Assembly: GCF_036023875.1 (NCBI RefSeq)
Contig: NZ_CP107931.1
Span: 124,001 to 188,000, forward strand
Length of the DNA: 64,000 bases
Reading direction: 5' to 3'
Origin: Mycobacterium sp. NBC_00419
Lineage (GTDB): Bacteria > Actinomycetota > Actinomycetes > Mycobacteriales > Mycobacteriaceae
Of this stretch, positions 35,192-42,995 are shown one piece after another; position 1 is the first letter of the stretch; the number at the start of each line of letters is the position of its first letter. The translations under genes and the position numbers were made by a program. A model generated the notes under the pieces. The model saw only the letters and a list, made by a program, of their open reading frames with translations, was not told where the DNA came from and ran no database searches.

Positions 35192-35815
35192 TCAATCCCT
35201 GAGCCAGCGCGGGATGATGAAGACGCCTTCGGCCTCGACGGTGATGCCCTCGGCGTCGGAGATGAAACCGGCGCAGAAGGTCTTGACCCCGTCGGTGCGG
35301 GTGATGGCCGCCTCGGCGTGCAGCGGCCCCAGCGGGGTGGCCCGCACGTAGCGCATGGTGATGCTGCCGGTGAACCGCGGCTTGCGGTCCGGGCTGGCGG
35401 CCTCGCCGAGAACGTGGTCGAGGATCAGCGCCGACACCCCGCCGTGAACATGTCCGGGCGGGCCCTCGTAGGCCGCGCCGAGGTGGAAGTCCGCCCACCG
35501 CCGCCCGTCCGGTTCGCGGTGCACCGCCAGGGGCGGGGCCAGGGCATTGCGGACGCCGATGACGGCGTTGCCCCAGCCCATGCTCTCCCCGTCAGCGGTG
35601 CGGCGCACGCCGAAGGCCCCGTCGATCTGCCGGCTGCGCAGCCGCGCGACGGCCGCGTCGACGTCGGCCTTGACCGCGGCGACGGTCTCGGCGTCGGCCT
35701 CGGTGCGGATAGTGGCGTCGACCAGCTCACGCACGGATTCGGTCAGCGGTTCGTAGATCGCGCGCAGCCGAGCGACCTCCTCGGCGGGGATGTCCTCGAC
35801 GGTAAATTCCAGCAC
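35192..35815 (-). CDS. PaaI-type hotdog thioesterase
   Basis: A 207-residue protein from GTG 35815. The N-terminal 75 residues are helical and charged. The hotdog domain follows, with ADFHLGAAYEGPPGHVHGGVSALILDHVLGEAA as the central helix and its HGGxxxxLLD-type motif, then RFTGSITMRYVRATPLGPL. It probably hydrolyses acyl-CoA thioesters in lipid or aromatic catabolism. A 15-base palindrome, TAGAACACGGTTCTA, lies nine bases upstream of the start and resembles a KstR box with one extra central base. Confidence 0.83.
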   Translation of the reverse strand: MLEFTVEDIPAEEVARLRAIYEPLTESVRELVDATIRTEADAETVAAVKADVDAAVARLRSRQIDGAFGVRRTADGESMGWGNAVIGVRNALAPPLAVHREPDGRRWADFHLGAAYEGPPGHVHGGVSALILDHVLGEAASPDRKPRFTGSITMRYVRATPLGPLHAEAAITRTDGVKTFCAGFISDAEGITVEAEGVFIIPRWLRD

Positions 35816-35823
35816 CCCTGCAC

Positions 35824-35838
35824 TAGAACACGGTTCTA
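35824..35838. promoter_or_regulatory. Palindromic operator candidate upstream of the thioesterase gene
   Basis: TAGAAC (35824-35829), ACG, GTTCTA (35833-35838): a perfect six-base inverted repeat with a three-base centre. It is like the KstR core except for one extra centre base. It lies eight bases upstream of the thioesterase start codon. Confidence 0.4.
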
Positions 35839-35960
35839 CCGCGGGTGTCTAACTGGCACTCCCGTCAGCGAATAACACGATTGACACACAGCCGTACCGT
35901 GTTCGGAATCTGTTCGTCGAGAATCTGCAGGTAGCCCTACACGCGCCCAGGAGACCATGG

Positions 35961-37547
35961 ATGAGCACTGACGTGACCGATCAGCCCGCAGCGTCACCCG
36001 ACGACGTCAAAATCGCGTGGTGGACCCGCGGCGATCTCAACGCCTTCTTCGGCCTGGGCTTCAACATCCTGGTCAACGTCTTGACGCTCACCACGCTGAT
36101 GATCGGCGTGATCAAGCTGCCCGCCGACGACGTGCTCGGCACCGTCCTGCCGGCACTCGGTGTGGCACTCGTGCTGGGCAACCTCTACTACACGTTCCTG
36201 GCGCGACGGCTCGCGCAGCGCGAGAACCGCAGCGATGTCACCGCGCTGCCGTACGGGCCGAGCGTCCCGCACATGTTCATCGTCGTCTTCGTCGTCATGC
36301 TGCCGGTGTATCTGGCCACCAAGGACCCCATCGAGGCGTGGAAGTCAGGCCTGGCCTGGGCATTCATGATCGGCGTGATCGTCATCATCGGTGGCTTCGT
36401 CGGGCCCTATATCCGCAAGCTCACCCCGCGCGCGGCGATGCTGGGAACGCTGGCCGGCATCTCGATCACGTTCATCTCGATGCGACCGGCTGCGCAGATG
36501 TGGGAGGCGGCCTGGATCGGCCTGCCGGTGCTGGCCATCATCCTGATCGGCTTCTTCACCGACGTGAAGCTGCCCGGCAACATCCCGGTCGGCCTCGTCG
36601 CGCTGCTGGTCGGTACCGCGATCGGCTGGGCCGGCGGCTTCATGTCGGCACCGGACGTCAGCCAAGCCGTCTCCGACATCGCCATCGGTATCCCCGACCT
36701 GCGCATCGACCTGTTGTTCTCCGGGCTGTCGCACCTGGCGCCGCTGCTGGGGACCGCGATTCCGTTGGGTGTCTACAACTTCACCGAGGCCATGAGCAAC
36801 GTCGAGAGCGCCGCGGCTGCCGGTGACAACTACAACCTGCGCAGCGTGCTGATCGCCGACGGCGCAGGCGCGGTGATCGGCTCGGCGTTCGGCTCACCGT
36901 TCCCGCCCGCGGTCTACATCGGCCACCCGGGCTGGAAGGACGCCGGTGGTCGGGTCGGCTACTCACTGGCCAGTGGTGTGGTGATCGGAGTTCTGTGCTT
37001 CCTGGGCCTCTTCGGTGTGCTGGCCGCGCTGCTCCCGGTGCCGGCGATCGTGCCGATCCTGCTCTACATCGGGTTGCTGATCGGAGCACAGGCCTTCCAG
37101 GCGGTGCCGCGCCTGCACGCTGTGGCCGTCGTCGCCGCCCTGCTGCCCAACCTGGCGCAGTGGGCCAGCGGACTGATCGACAACGCCCTGAACGCGGCCG
37201 GAACCTCGGCGAGCAAGGTGGGGATGGACGCACTCGGCGGTGCGGGCGTGGTCTACGACGGACTGCAGACCCTGGGCGAGGGTGCGATTCTCGTCGGCCT
37301 GCTGCTGGGCACCATGGTGACGTTCATCCTGGACAAGAAGTTCCGCTTCGCCGCGCTTGCCGCGGTCGTCGCCGCGGCGCTGTCCTTCATCGGGCTGATT
37401 CACGCACCGGAGATCTCCTGGGCCGCAAATCCGCAAGTGGCCCTTGGGTATCTGTTCTTCGCGGTGGTGTGCGTGGCGTACTCGTTCCTGCCGGGGGCCA
37501 ACGAGCCGGTGACCGTCGACGAGGCCGATATCGTCGCCGGGCATTAA
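35961..37547 (+). CDS. Nucleobase-cation symporter 2-like permease
   Basis: A 528-residue membrane protein with about 12-14 hydrophobic spans. WTRGDLNAFFGLGFNILVNVLTLTTLMIGV starts the transport core, and ENRSDVTALPYGPSVPHMF, FTEAMSNVESAAAAGDNYNLRSVLIADGAGAVIGSAFGSPFPPAVYIGHPGWKDAGGR is the conserved substrate-binding stretch of the NCS2/AzgA/SLC26-like fold. PIAVYNTEAM-like and NxxE (NVES) residues match solute-coordinating positions of NCS2 proteins. AGGAG precedes the ATG. A TTGACA at 35881-35886 could be its -35. The substrate is unknown; purine-like or other anionic solutes are possible. Confidence 0.82.
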   Translation: MSTDVTDQPAASPDDVKIAWWTRGDLNAFFGLGFNILVNVLTLTTLMIGVIKLPADDVLGTVLPALGVALVLGNLYYTFLARRLAQRENRSDVTALPYGPSVPHMFIVVFVVMLPVYLATKDPIEAWKSGLAWAFMIGVIVIIGGFVGPYIRKLTPRAAMLGTLAGISITFISMRPAAQMWEAAWIGLPVLAIILIGFFTDVKLPGNIPVGLVALLVGTAIGWAGGFMSAPDVSQAVSDIAIGIPDLRIDLLFSGLSHLAPLLGTAIPLGVYNFTEAMSNVESAAAAGDNYNLRSVLIADGAGAVIGSAFGSPFPPAVYIGHPGWKDAGGRVGYSLASGVVIGVLCFLGLFGVLAALLPVPAIVPILLYIGLLIGAQAFQAVPRLHAVAVVAALLPNLAQWASGLIDNALNAAGTSASKVGMDALGGAGVVYDGLQTLGEGAILVGLLLGTMVTFILDKKFRFAALAAVVAAALSFIGLIHAPEISWAANPQVALGYLFFAVVCVAYSFLPGANEPVTVDEADIVAGH

Positions 37548-37712
37548 GTCTGCGGGAATCGACGGTCCTCGATGGGCCGACCTGAGGCGACAGATTGACG
37601 ACGGCGTGTCCGGTCGGTGAATGATCATCGACGGACCGGCCGGCAGAGCGCAGGAAACGGTGCGCGAATTTACGCTGTTGCCAATACGCCTCGCATGCCC
37701 GGAAGGTGCGCC

Positions 37713-39701
37713 GTGCAATCAGCTACCAGAGCCCGTCTCACATCAGCCGTCTTCGCCAGCGGAGTTGGCCTGGCGATTGCGGCCTGTCCGTGGTCTGCGG
37801 CGGCCGAGTCGGACGGCGCGAACTCGTCTGAATCTCCGTCGGCGGCGCACTCGGCCGCCAAGGCTGGTCCTGCCCGCAAGACGGAATCACCGGCGAGCGT
37901 GACGGCCCACGCTGCGAGAAGCGGTCGCAGTGGCGCGGCCGTAACGTCAGATGCGGCATCGACGAAGCGTCTCGTCAAGATCTCGCTCTCGCCATCGGCC
38001 CGTCCGGTTTCGCCGACAGAACCTGTTGAGAACGAGCGGATCTCGGCGCCAACGGCCAGCTCCGTGACAGGCCTCGACGCCGCTGTGACCCCGACGACTT
38101 CGCCGAGCGGCCCGGTGAAGACCGACGCGCCGGTAGCCGAAGTCGCCCGTTCCACGTCGCTGGCGCCGGTATCACCCTCTGCCGTAAGCACTTCCGGAGC
38201 AGCGTCGGCAATGTCTTCGGCAGCGGCGCCTGGCGACCCACTCGTGGGCATGGTTTCGGGTCTCCTCGCGCTGTCCGGGACCCCGACGTCGCCGACTGAA
38301 CCGCGGCCACTGGAAGTATTGGTGCGGGCGCTCTTTCGGCCCCTACTGGGAACGACAACCCAAGGATTTGTCTTCAGGAACGAAAGCAGCCAGCCTGTCA
38401 CATTCGTGGGATATGGGACAACGGAACGTCCGGACGGCGGCGGACCCGCACCTGACACCGTCGTCGCCCCGAACCAGACCCTCAGGTTCGAGGTGATCTA
38501 CAACTTCTTCAAGACGACAAGAGTGCAGGCGCTGTTCACCACGGACGCGGGTGCGACGATCTTCACGTCGAACCTCACCGTCGGACCGTTCAACGAAGCC
38601 TCGTCCACCTGTGCGACTACCGGCGGCGGTCAGCGATGCGTCGCGGATAAGAAGAACATCAGGTTCGTGAACGCGCCGGCGACGAATCTCGCAGGTCTGT
38701 TCGACGCCGTGGACACCACATCGACATCCTTTGGTGATCGACTCCTCGGCATCGTGGGCGGGTTACTGGGAACAACGACTCAGGGCTACACCGTCTACAA
38801 CCTCACCAACAAGCCGCTCACGGTGGCGGGCTACGGCACATCGGAACTCCCAGAGAACGGTCTGCCCAAACCCGGCACGGTGATTCCCGTGGGAGGCACG
38901 GCACGAATCGAAGTGATCTACAACTTCTTCCAATCAACCACCGTCGAACCCGTGCTCACCACCGGGCCCAATGGCACGATCGTCACCGCCGACCTCACTG
39001 TCGGCCCCCTCAACGGCGCTTCCTCTACATGCGGCGCTGTCGGCGGAAGTGACCGCTGCTCGGCGGAGGGCAAGTCGGTCGTCGTGTTGCAGGCGGCTGG
39101 AGGAAACACCGTTATCGGGCCGGATCAAGCTCAGACGCAGGCCAGAATCATCGAGGCACTGTGTAAGGACGGCGGCAAGGCCAGCTGCGACTTCAAGCCC
39201 GAGAGTGAAACCAGGGCGCTCAGCGAGCCACGCAACGTGGCCAGCCCCATCATCAATCGGGGCGTGAACCCCATCAAGCGGACACTCAAGTTGATCGATG
39301 TCGTGAGCCAGACCGACAGCCTCAACATCACCGCGAAGGCATCGTTCAGCAATCTGACGAAGACCATCAACGCCGAGATCAGCACCGCATACGGGCATAC
39401 GTGGACCAACACCAAGACGTTTGAGGAAGACATCGAGGTGACGACGCCGCCCGGGTACACGACCACTATCACCGCTCGACAGCCCGTCTTCCGGGTGACC
39501 GGAACGTTCACCGTGGTCGTCGACGACACCACGTTCACGCTGACCGGTGTGCAGTTCGACAGCCCGGACACGAAGGCCAACTTCGGTTCGTACGAGATCA
39601 TCGACACACCGAACACGCCCACCACTCCGGCGGTGCCGCAGTGGCTTTCGGCGGTTCTCACCGCGCTGGGTATCCGGCTCAGCAACCCAATCACGGTGTA
39701 G
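37713..39701 (+). CDS. Secreted two-repeat protein with aerolysin/ETX-MTX2-like C-terminal module
   Basis: A 662-residue protein from GTG 37713, chosen because GGAAGG sits six bases upstream; GTG 37617 or ATG 37695 would extend the N-terminus. A signal follows (LTSAVFASGVGLAIAAC then PWSAAA), compatible with lipoprotein or Sec cleavage. Residues about 30-200 are a low-complexity Ala/Ser/Thr/Pro linker. Two repeats start 140 residues apart without gaps (about 211-321 and 351-461), sharing LLGTTTQG, GYGT, EVIYNFF, TVGP, ASSTC and RC. Residues 523-628 have alternating Ser/Thr strands, TPPGYTTTITA then GTFTVVVDDTTF, as in beta-pore-forming toxins of the aerolysin/ETX-MTX2 type. Two sampled 60-base lines are 53% and 55% G+C, low for this window. 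The family call is by eye only. Confidence 0.7.
   Translation: MQSATRARLTSAVFASGVGLAIAACPWSAAAESDGANSSESPSAAHSAAKAGPARKTESPASVTAHAARSGRSGAAVTSDAASTKRLVKISLSPSARPVSPTEPVENERISAPTASSVTGLDAAVTPTTSPSGPVKTDAPVAEVARSTSLAPVSPSAVSTSGAASAMSSAAAPGDPLVGMVSGLLALSGTPTSPTEPRPLEVLVRALFRPLLGTTTQGFVFRNESSQPVTFVGYGTTERPDGGGPAPDTVVAPNQTLRFEVIYNFFKTTRVQALFTTDAGATIFTSNLTVGPFNEASSTCATTGGGQRCVADKKNIRFVNAPATNLAGLFDAVDTTSTSFGDRLLGIVGGLLGTTTQGYTVYNLTNKPLTVAGYGTSELPENGLPKPGTVIPVGGTARIEVIYNFFQSTTVEPVLTTGPNGTIVTADLTVGPLNGASSTCGAVGGSDRCSAEGKSVVVLQAAGGNTVIGPDQAQTQARIIEALCKDGGKASCDFKPESETRALSEPRNVASPIINRGVNPIKRTLKLIDVVSQTDSLNITAKASFSNLTKTINAEISTAYGHTWTNTKTFEEDIEVTTPPGYTTTITARQPVFRVTGTFTVVVDDTTFTLTGVQFDSPDTKANFGSYEIIDTPNTPTTPAVPQWLSAVLTALGIRLSNPITV
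38343..39095 (+). repeat. Two tandem protein-coding repeats at exact 420-base spacing
   Basis: Repeat 1 (38343-38675) and repeat 2 (38763-39095) are offset by exactly 420 bases (140 codons). Conserved landmarks in order are LLGTTTQG, GYGT, EVIYNFF, LTVGP, ASSTC and RC. Each repeat has one Cys pair ten residues apart (ASSTC to RC), likely a disulfide. Confidence 0.8.
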
Positions 39702-40101
39702 GCGCGGCGCCGGGACTTCGATCAGCGACGAAGGGAACCTGCGCGCCATCGGCCAGCACGACGTACAGCCGGCACCACGGGTCGGTGCCGACGAGGCGCC
39801 ACTGATGCCCGGAACCGACGGTGTCCTCGGCGAGCAGGATGTCACCGGGATGCAGGGTGAACTCCTCGTTGTCGCGGGTGGTGAACACCAACGTCCCGGC
39901 GAGCGTGATCACGAGCTGACGCACCGGGGCGGTGTGCCAGGCCAGCGTGCCACCGCTGACCGTCTCCTCGGCCGTCACGCGGGCGGCGGCCATCGCCGCC
40001 GAGACCAGATCGTCGTTGCGGCCCGGGGCCAGATCAAGCCGGCCGATCTGGACGTGAGACTGATCGTCAGCGCCGGTGAACAGACGCACGCAGCGAATCA
40101 T
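39691..40101 (-). CDS. Cupin-like small protein
   Basis: A 136-residue protein from ATG 40101. WHTAPVRQLVITLAGTLVFTTRDNEEFTLHPGDILLAEDTVGSGHQWRLVG is a conserved double-stranded beta-helix: the first His-containing and the GDILL/H metal-type positions are seen. It may bind a metal or a small ligand. Its 3' end overlaps the aerolysin-like gene by 11 bases, tail to tail. Substrate unknown. Confidence 0.75.
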   Translation of the reverse strand: MIRCVRLFTGADDQSHVQIGRLDLAPGRNDDLVSAAMAAARVTAEETVSGGTLAWHTAPVRQLVITLAGTLVFTTRDNEEFTLHPGDILLAEDTVGSGHQWRLVGTDPWCRLYVVLADGAQVPFVADRSPGAAPTP

Positions 40102-40171
40102 GCTCGAATCCTTTCGTTCTGCCAGGTTGCAACGGTATCGGGATCGACGCGGCTGACCTATCCTCAGCGCC

Positions 40172-41860
40172 ATGACGGTCCACCTCGTTGATGCCGAGCC
40201 GTACTACGACCTCGGCTCCTATCACCGGACCGTCGACACCCCCTCCGCGCAGGCACAGGTGTGGTTCGACCGCGGCCTGGTGTGGGCCTACGCCTTCAAC
40301 CACGAGGAAGCGATCGCGTGCTTCGAGCGTGCGCTGGCCCTGGATCCTGACCTGGCGCTGGCCCGGTGGGGCATCGCGTACGCGATCGGGCCGAACTACA
40401 ACAAGGCGTGGGACGCGTTCGACCCCGTCGATCTCGCCGCATCCCTGGCCCGGGCCCGCACCGAGTTGCGGCTGGCCGCCGACGGCCGGGCCGGCGTCGT
40501 CGAGCAGGCCTTGATCGCGGCCCTGGCCGCCCGCTTCCCCACCGACGACCCCGACGACGCCGAGGCGCTGGCGGCCGGGCACATCGCCTACGCCGACGCG
40601 ATGGCCAAGGTGGCGGCCGCCCACCCTGATGACGTCGACGTGCTGGCGCTGGCGGCCGACGCACTGGTCAATGTGACCGCATGGGCGTTGTGGGACAGCC
40701 GAACCGGCGAACCGGCGCCGGGATCGCGCGTCGTGGCGGCCAAGAGTCTGCTCGACCGTGCGCTGACCACCGAGGCCGGGCGGACTCATCCCGGCGTGCT
40801 GCACCTCTACATCCACGCGATGGAGATGTCGGCACACCCCGAGGACGCGCTGCCGGCCGCGGACCTGCTGCGCGGGCTGGTGCCCGATGCCGGTCACCTC
40901 GAACACATGCCGTCGCACATCGACGTGCTGTGCGGTGAGTACCGATCCTCGGTGCTGGCCAACCAGTCCGCGGTGCGCGCCGATCGGCTGTTCGTCGAGC
41001 GCCAGGGCCCGCTGAACTTCTACTCCCTCTACCGCGCGCACGACCTTCACTTCGTCGTGTATTCGGCGATGTTCTCCGGACAGTCCCGGACCGCCCTGCT
41101 GGCCGCCGACGAACTGGCTGAGCAGCTGACCCCCGAACTGCTGTCCATCTCCTCGCCGCCGATGGCGGACTGGCTGGAAGCGTTCGTGCCGCTGCGGGTG
41201 CACGTGCTGATCCGGTTCGGCCGCTGGGACGACCTGATCGCGTTGCCGTTGCCCGACGATCCCGAGTTGTATTGCAGCACAACCGCAACCATTCATTACG
41301 GTCGCGGAGTGGCACACGCGGCCAAGGGTCAGCTGGCCGCGGCCGTGGCCGAACGTGAGGCCTTCACGGCGGCGTACGCCCGCATCCCGGAGTCCCGGTA
41401 TCTGTTCAACAACACCAGCCGCGACATCCTGGCGGTCGGCGCTGCCATGCTCGACGGCGAAATCAGCTACCGCGAGGGCAACTACGACGAGGCTTACGCC
41501 CACCTGCGGCGAGCCATCGACCTCGATGACGCGCTGCCCTACGACGAGCCGTGGGGCTGGATGCAGCCGACCCGGCACGCCTACGGTGCGCTGCTGCTCG
41601 AGCAGGGCCACGTCTCAGAGGCCGCCCAGGTGTATGCCGCCGACCTTGGTCTGGACCCAACATTGAGCCGGTCGTGTCAGCACCCGGGCAACGTGTGGAG
41701 CCTGCACGGCTACCACGAATGCCTGCAGCGGCTGGGCCGCACCGAGGAAGCGGTCATCATCGGCCGCCAGCTCGAACTGGCCAAGGCGCGTGCCGACGTG
41801 CCGATCCTGGCCTCGTGCGCCTGCCGCATGGAGGTCTTCGAGAAGAGCTGCTGCGGCTGA
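40172..41860 (+). CDS. Tetratricopeptide-repeat protein with a Cys-rich C-terminus
   Basis: A 562-residue soluble helical protein. A TPR is readable at about residues 30-65 (AQVWFDRGLVWAYAFNHEEAIACFERALALDPDLALARWG), and further repeats occur at about 430-475 (AMLDGEISYREGNYDEAYAHLRRAIDLDDA) and 485-555. The middle is a less regular helical region with HPGVLHLYIHAMEMS. The C-terminus ends SCACRMEVFEKSCCG, with four Cys in 13 residues (CxCx8CC), an unusual redox or metal-binding tail. It probably serves as a scaffold; partners are unknown. It reads away from the cupin gene and leads into the rhomboid-like gene 20 bases on. Confidence 0.82.
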   Translation: MTVHLVDAEPYYDLGSYHRTVDTPSAQAQVWFDRGLVWAYAFNHEEAIACFERALALDPDLALARWGIAYAIGPNYNKAWDAFDPVDLAASLARARTELRLAADGRAGVVEQALIAALAARFPTDDPDDAEALAAGHIAYADAMAKVAAAHPDDVDVLALAADALVNVTAWALWDSRTGEPAPGSRVVAAKSLLDRALTTEAGRTHPGVLHLYIHAMEMSAHPEDALPAADLLRGLVPDAGHLEHMPSHIDVLCGEYRSSVLANQSAVRADRLFVERQGPLNFYSLYRAHDLHFVVYSAMFSGQSRTALLAADELAEQLTPELLSISSPPMADWLEAFVPLRVHVLIRFGRWDDLIALPLPDDPELYCSTTATIHYGRGVAHAAKGQLAAAVAEREAFTAAYARIPESRYLFNNTSRDILAVGAAMLDGEISYREGNYDEAYAHLRRAIDLDDALPYDEPWGWMQPTRHAYGALLLEQGHVSEAAQVYAADLGLDPTLSRSCQHPGNVWSLHGYHECLQRLGRTEEAVIIGRQLELAKARADVPILASCACRMEVFEKSCCG

Positions 41861-41880
41861 GGCCCACGTATCGTCGACGA

Positions 41881-42504
41881 GTGGTCGACGAGCTTAGGCA
41901 CCGCCTGGCGCGGTTCGTGGGCGGTGCGCCGGTGACCTTCAGCTGGCTGGCGCTGCTCCTGATGACCACCGTCGCCCAGCATCTGTTGCCGCGCTGGCAT
42001 CTGATCGTGCTGCTGCGCAAGGACTCCACCAACCTGCATCACCTGGCATCCGACCCGGTCCGGGTGCTGATCACCAGCCTGCTGTGGCTCGACGGCGCCG
42101 CCTGGTGGTGGCTCTACCTGGCGGTGTTCTGCGTGTTCCTGGCGCCGGCGGAGCATCGGCTGGGTTCGCTGCGGTTCGTGGTCGCCGGGCTTATCGCCCA
42201 CATCGTCGCCACCTACGTCAGCGAGGGATTCCTGTACTGGCAGATCCAGGAGTCGATGGTCTCACCGCGATATCTCAACGCGCGCGACGTCGGAGTCAGC
42301 TATGTGGTGGCGGGCATCATCGGCATCCTCACCTACTGCATTGCCAGGCCCTGGCGGTGGGTCTATCTGCTGCTCGCTCTCGGCTGCTTCGTCGCGCCGG
42401 TCGTCGTTCATGCCACCTTCACCACGGTCGGTCACCTGACCGCACTGCTGATCGGGTTGGCGCTCTACCCGTTGACCCGCTCCCGGCGCCGGGCTGCTGC
42501 GTAG
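41881..42504 (+). CDS. Rhomboid-like membrane protein
   Basis: A 207-residue protein from GTG 41881 with about six hydrophobic segments. TFSWLALLLMTTVAQHLLPRW, LITSLLWLDGAAWWWLYLAVFCVFLAPAEHRLGSLRF, and the last-helix HATFTTVGHLTALLIGLALYP resemble actinobacterial rhomboid-like proteins. No GxSG active-site serine is visible, so proteolytic activity is doubtful. It follows the TPR gene by 20 bases and precedes the deaminase gene by 11, a probable operon. Confidence 0.7.
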   Translation: MVDELRHRLARFVGGAPVTFSWLALLLMTTVAQHLLPRWHLIVLLRKDSTNLHHLASDPVRVLITSLLWLDGAAWWWLYLAVFCVFLAPAEHRLGSLRFVVAGLIAHIVATYVSEGFLYWQIQESMVSPRYLNARDVGVSYVVAGIIGILTYCIARPWRWVYLLLALGCFVAPVVVHATFTTVGHLTALLIGLALYPLTRSRRRAAA

Positions 42505-42515
42505 AGTGAGACAGC

Positions 42516-42995
42516 GTGGCGCTCAGCGACGAGGACACCAAATGGCTCGGCCGTTGCGTCGAACTGGCCCGCACCGCGCTGGAGGCCGGCGACGAACCGT
42601 TCGGCTCGGTCCTGGTCGGTGACGACGGCGCGGCGCTGCTCGAAGACCACAACCACGTCGCCGGCGGGGACGCCACCGCCCACCCCGAGTTCGCGATCGC
42701 CCGCTGGTCGGCGCAGCACCTCTCACCGGAGCAGCGCGCCGCCGCAACCGTCTACACCTCCGGTGAGCACTGCCCGATGTGTGCGGCCGCCCACGCCTGG
42801 GTTGGATTGGGCCGCATCGTGTTTGCCGTCTCCGGCGCTCAACTGGCCCAGTGGCTCGTCGAGTGGAAGGCGCCGCCGCCCCCGGTCGCGCCGCTACCCG
42901 TCACCGCGGTGGCCCCCGATCTCGTCGCCGACGGGCCCGCACCGCAGTACCGCGACGAGATGATGGCGCTCTACGCCGCGAGGTTTCGGCCATGA
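42516..42995 (+). CDS. Cytidine/deoxycytidylate (tRNA/guanine-type) deaminase family
   Basis: A 159-residue zinc deaminase from GTG 42516. The zinc set is AHPEFAI (His and the proton-shuttling Glu) and HCPMCAAAH (two Cys of the PCxxC motif; Pro is His here). GDEPFGSVLVGDDG is the usual substrate-binding strand. It belongs with guanine/nucleoside deaminases; the precise substrate is open. Its stop overlaps the next gene's start (ATGA). Confidence 0.83.
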   Translation: MALSDEDTKWLGRCVELARTALEAGDEPFGSVLVGDDGAALLEDHNHVAGGDATAHPEFAIARWSAQHLSPEQRAAATVYTSGEHCPMCAAAHAWVGLGRIVFAVSGAQLAQWLVEWKAPPPPVAPLPVTAVAPDLVADGPAPQYRDEMMALYAARFRP

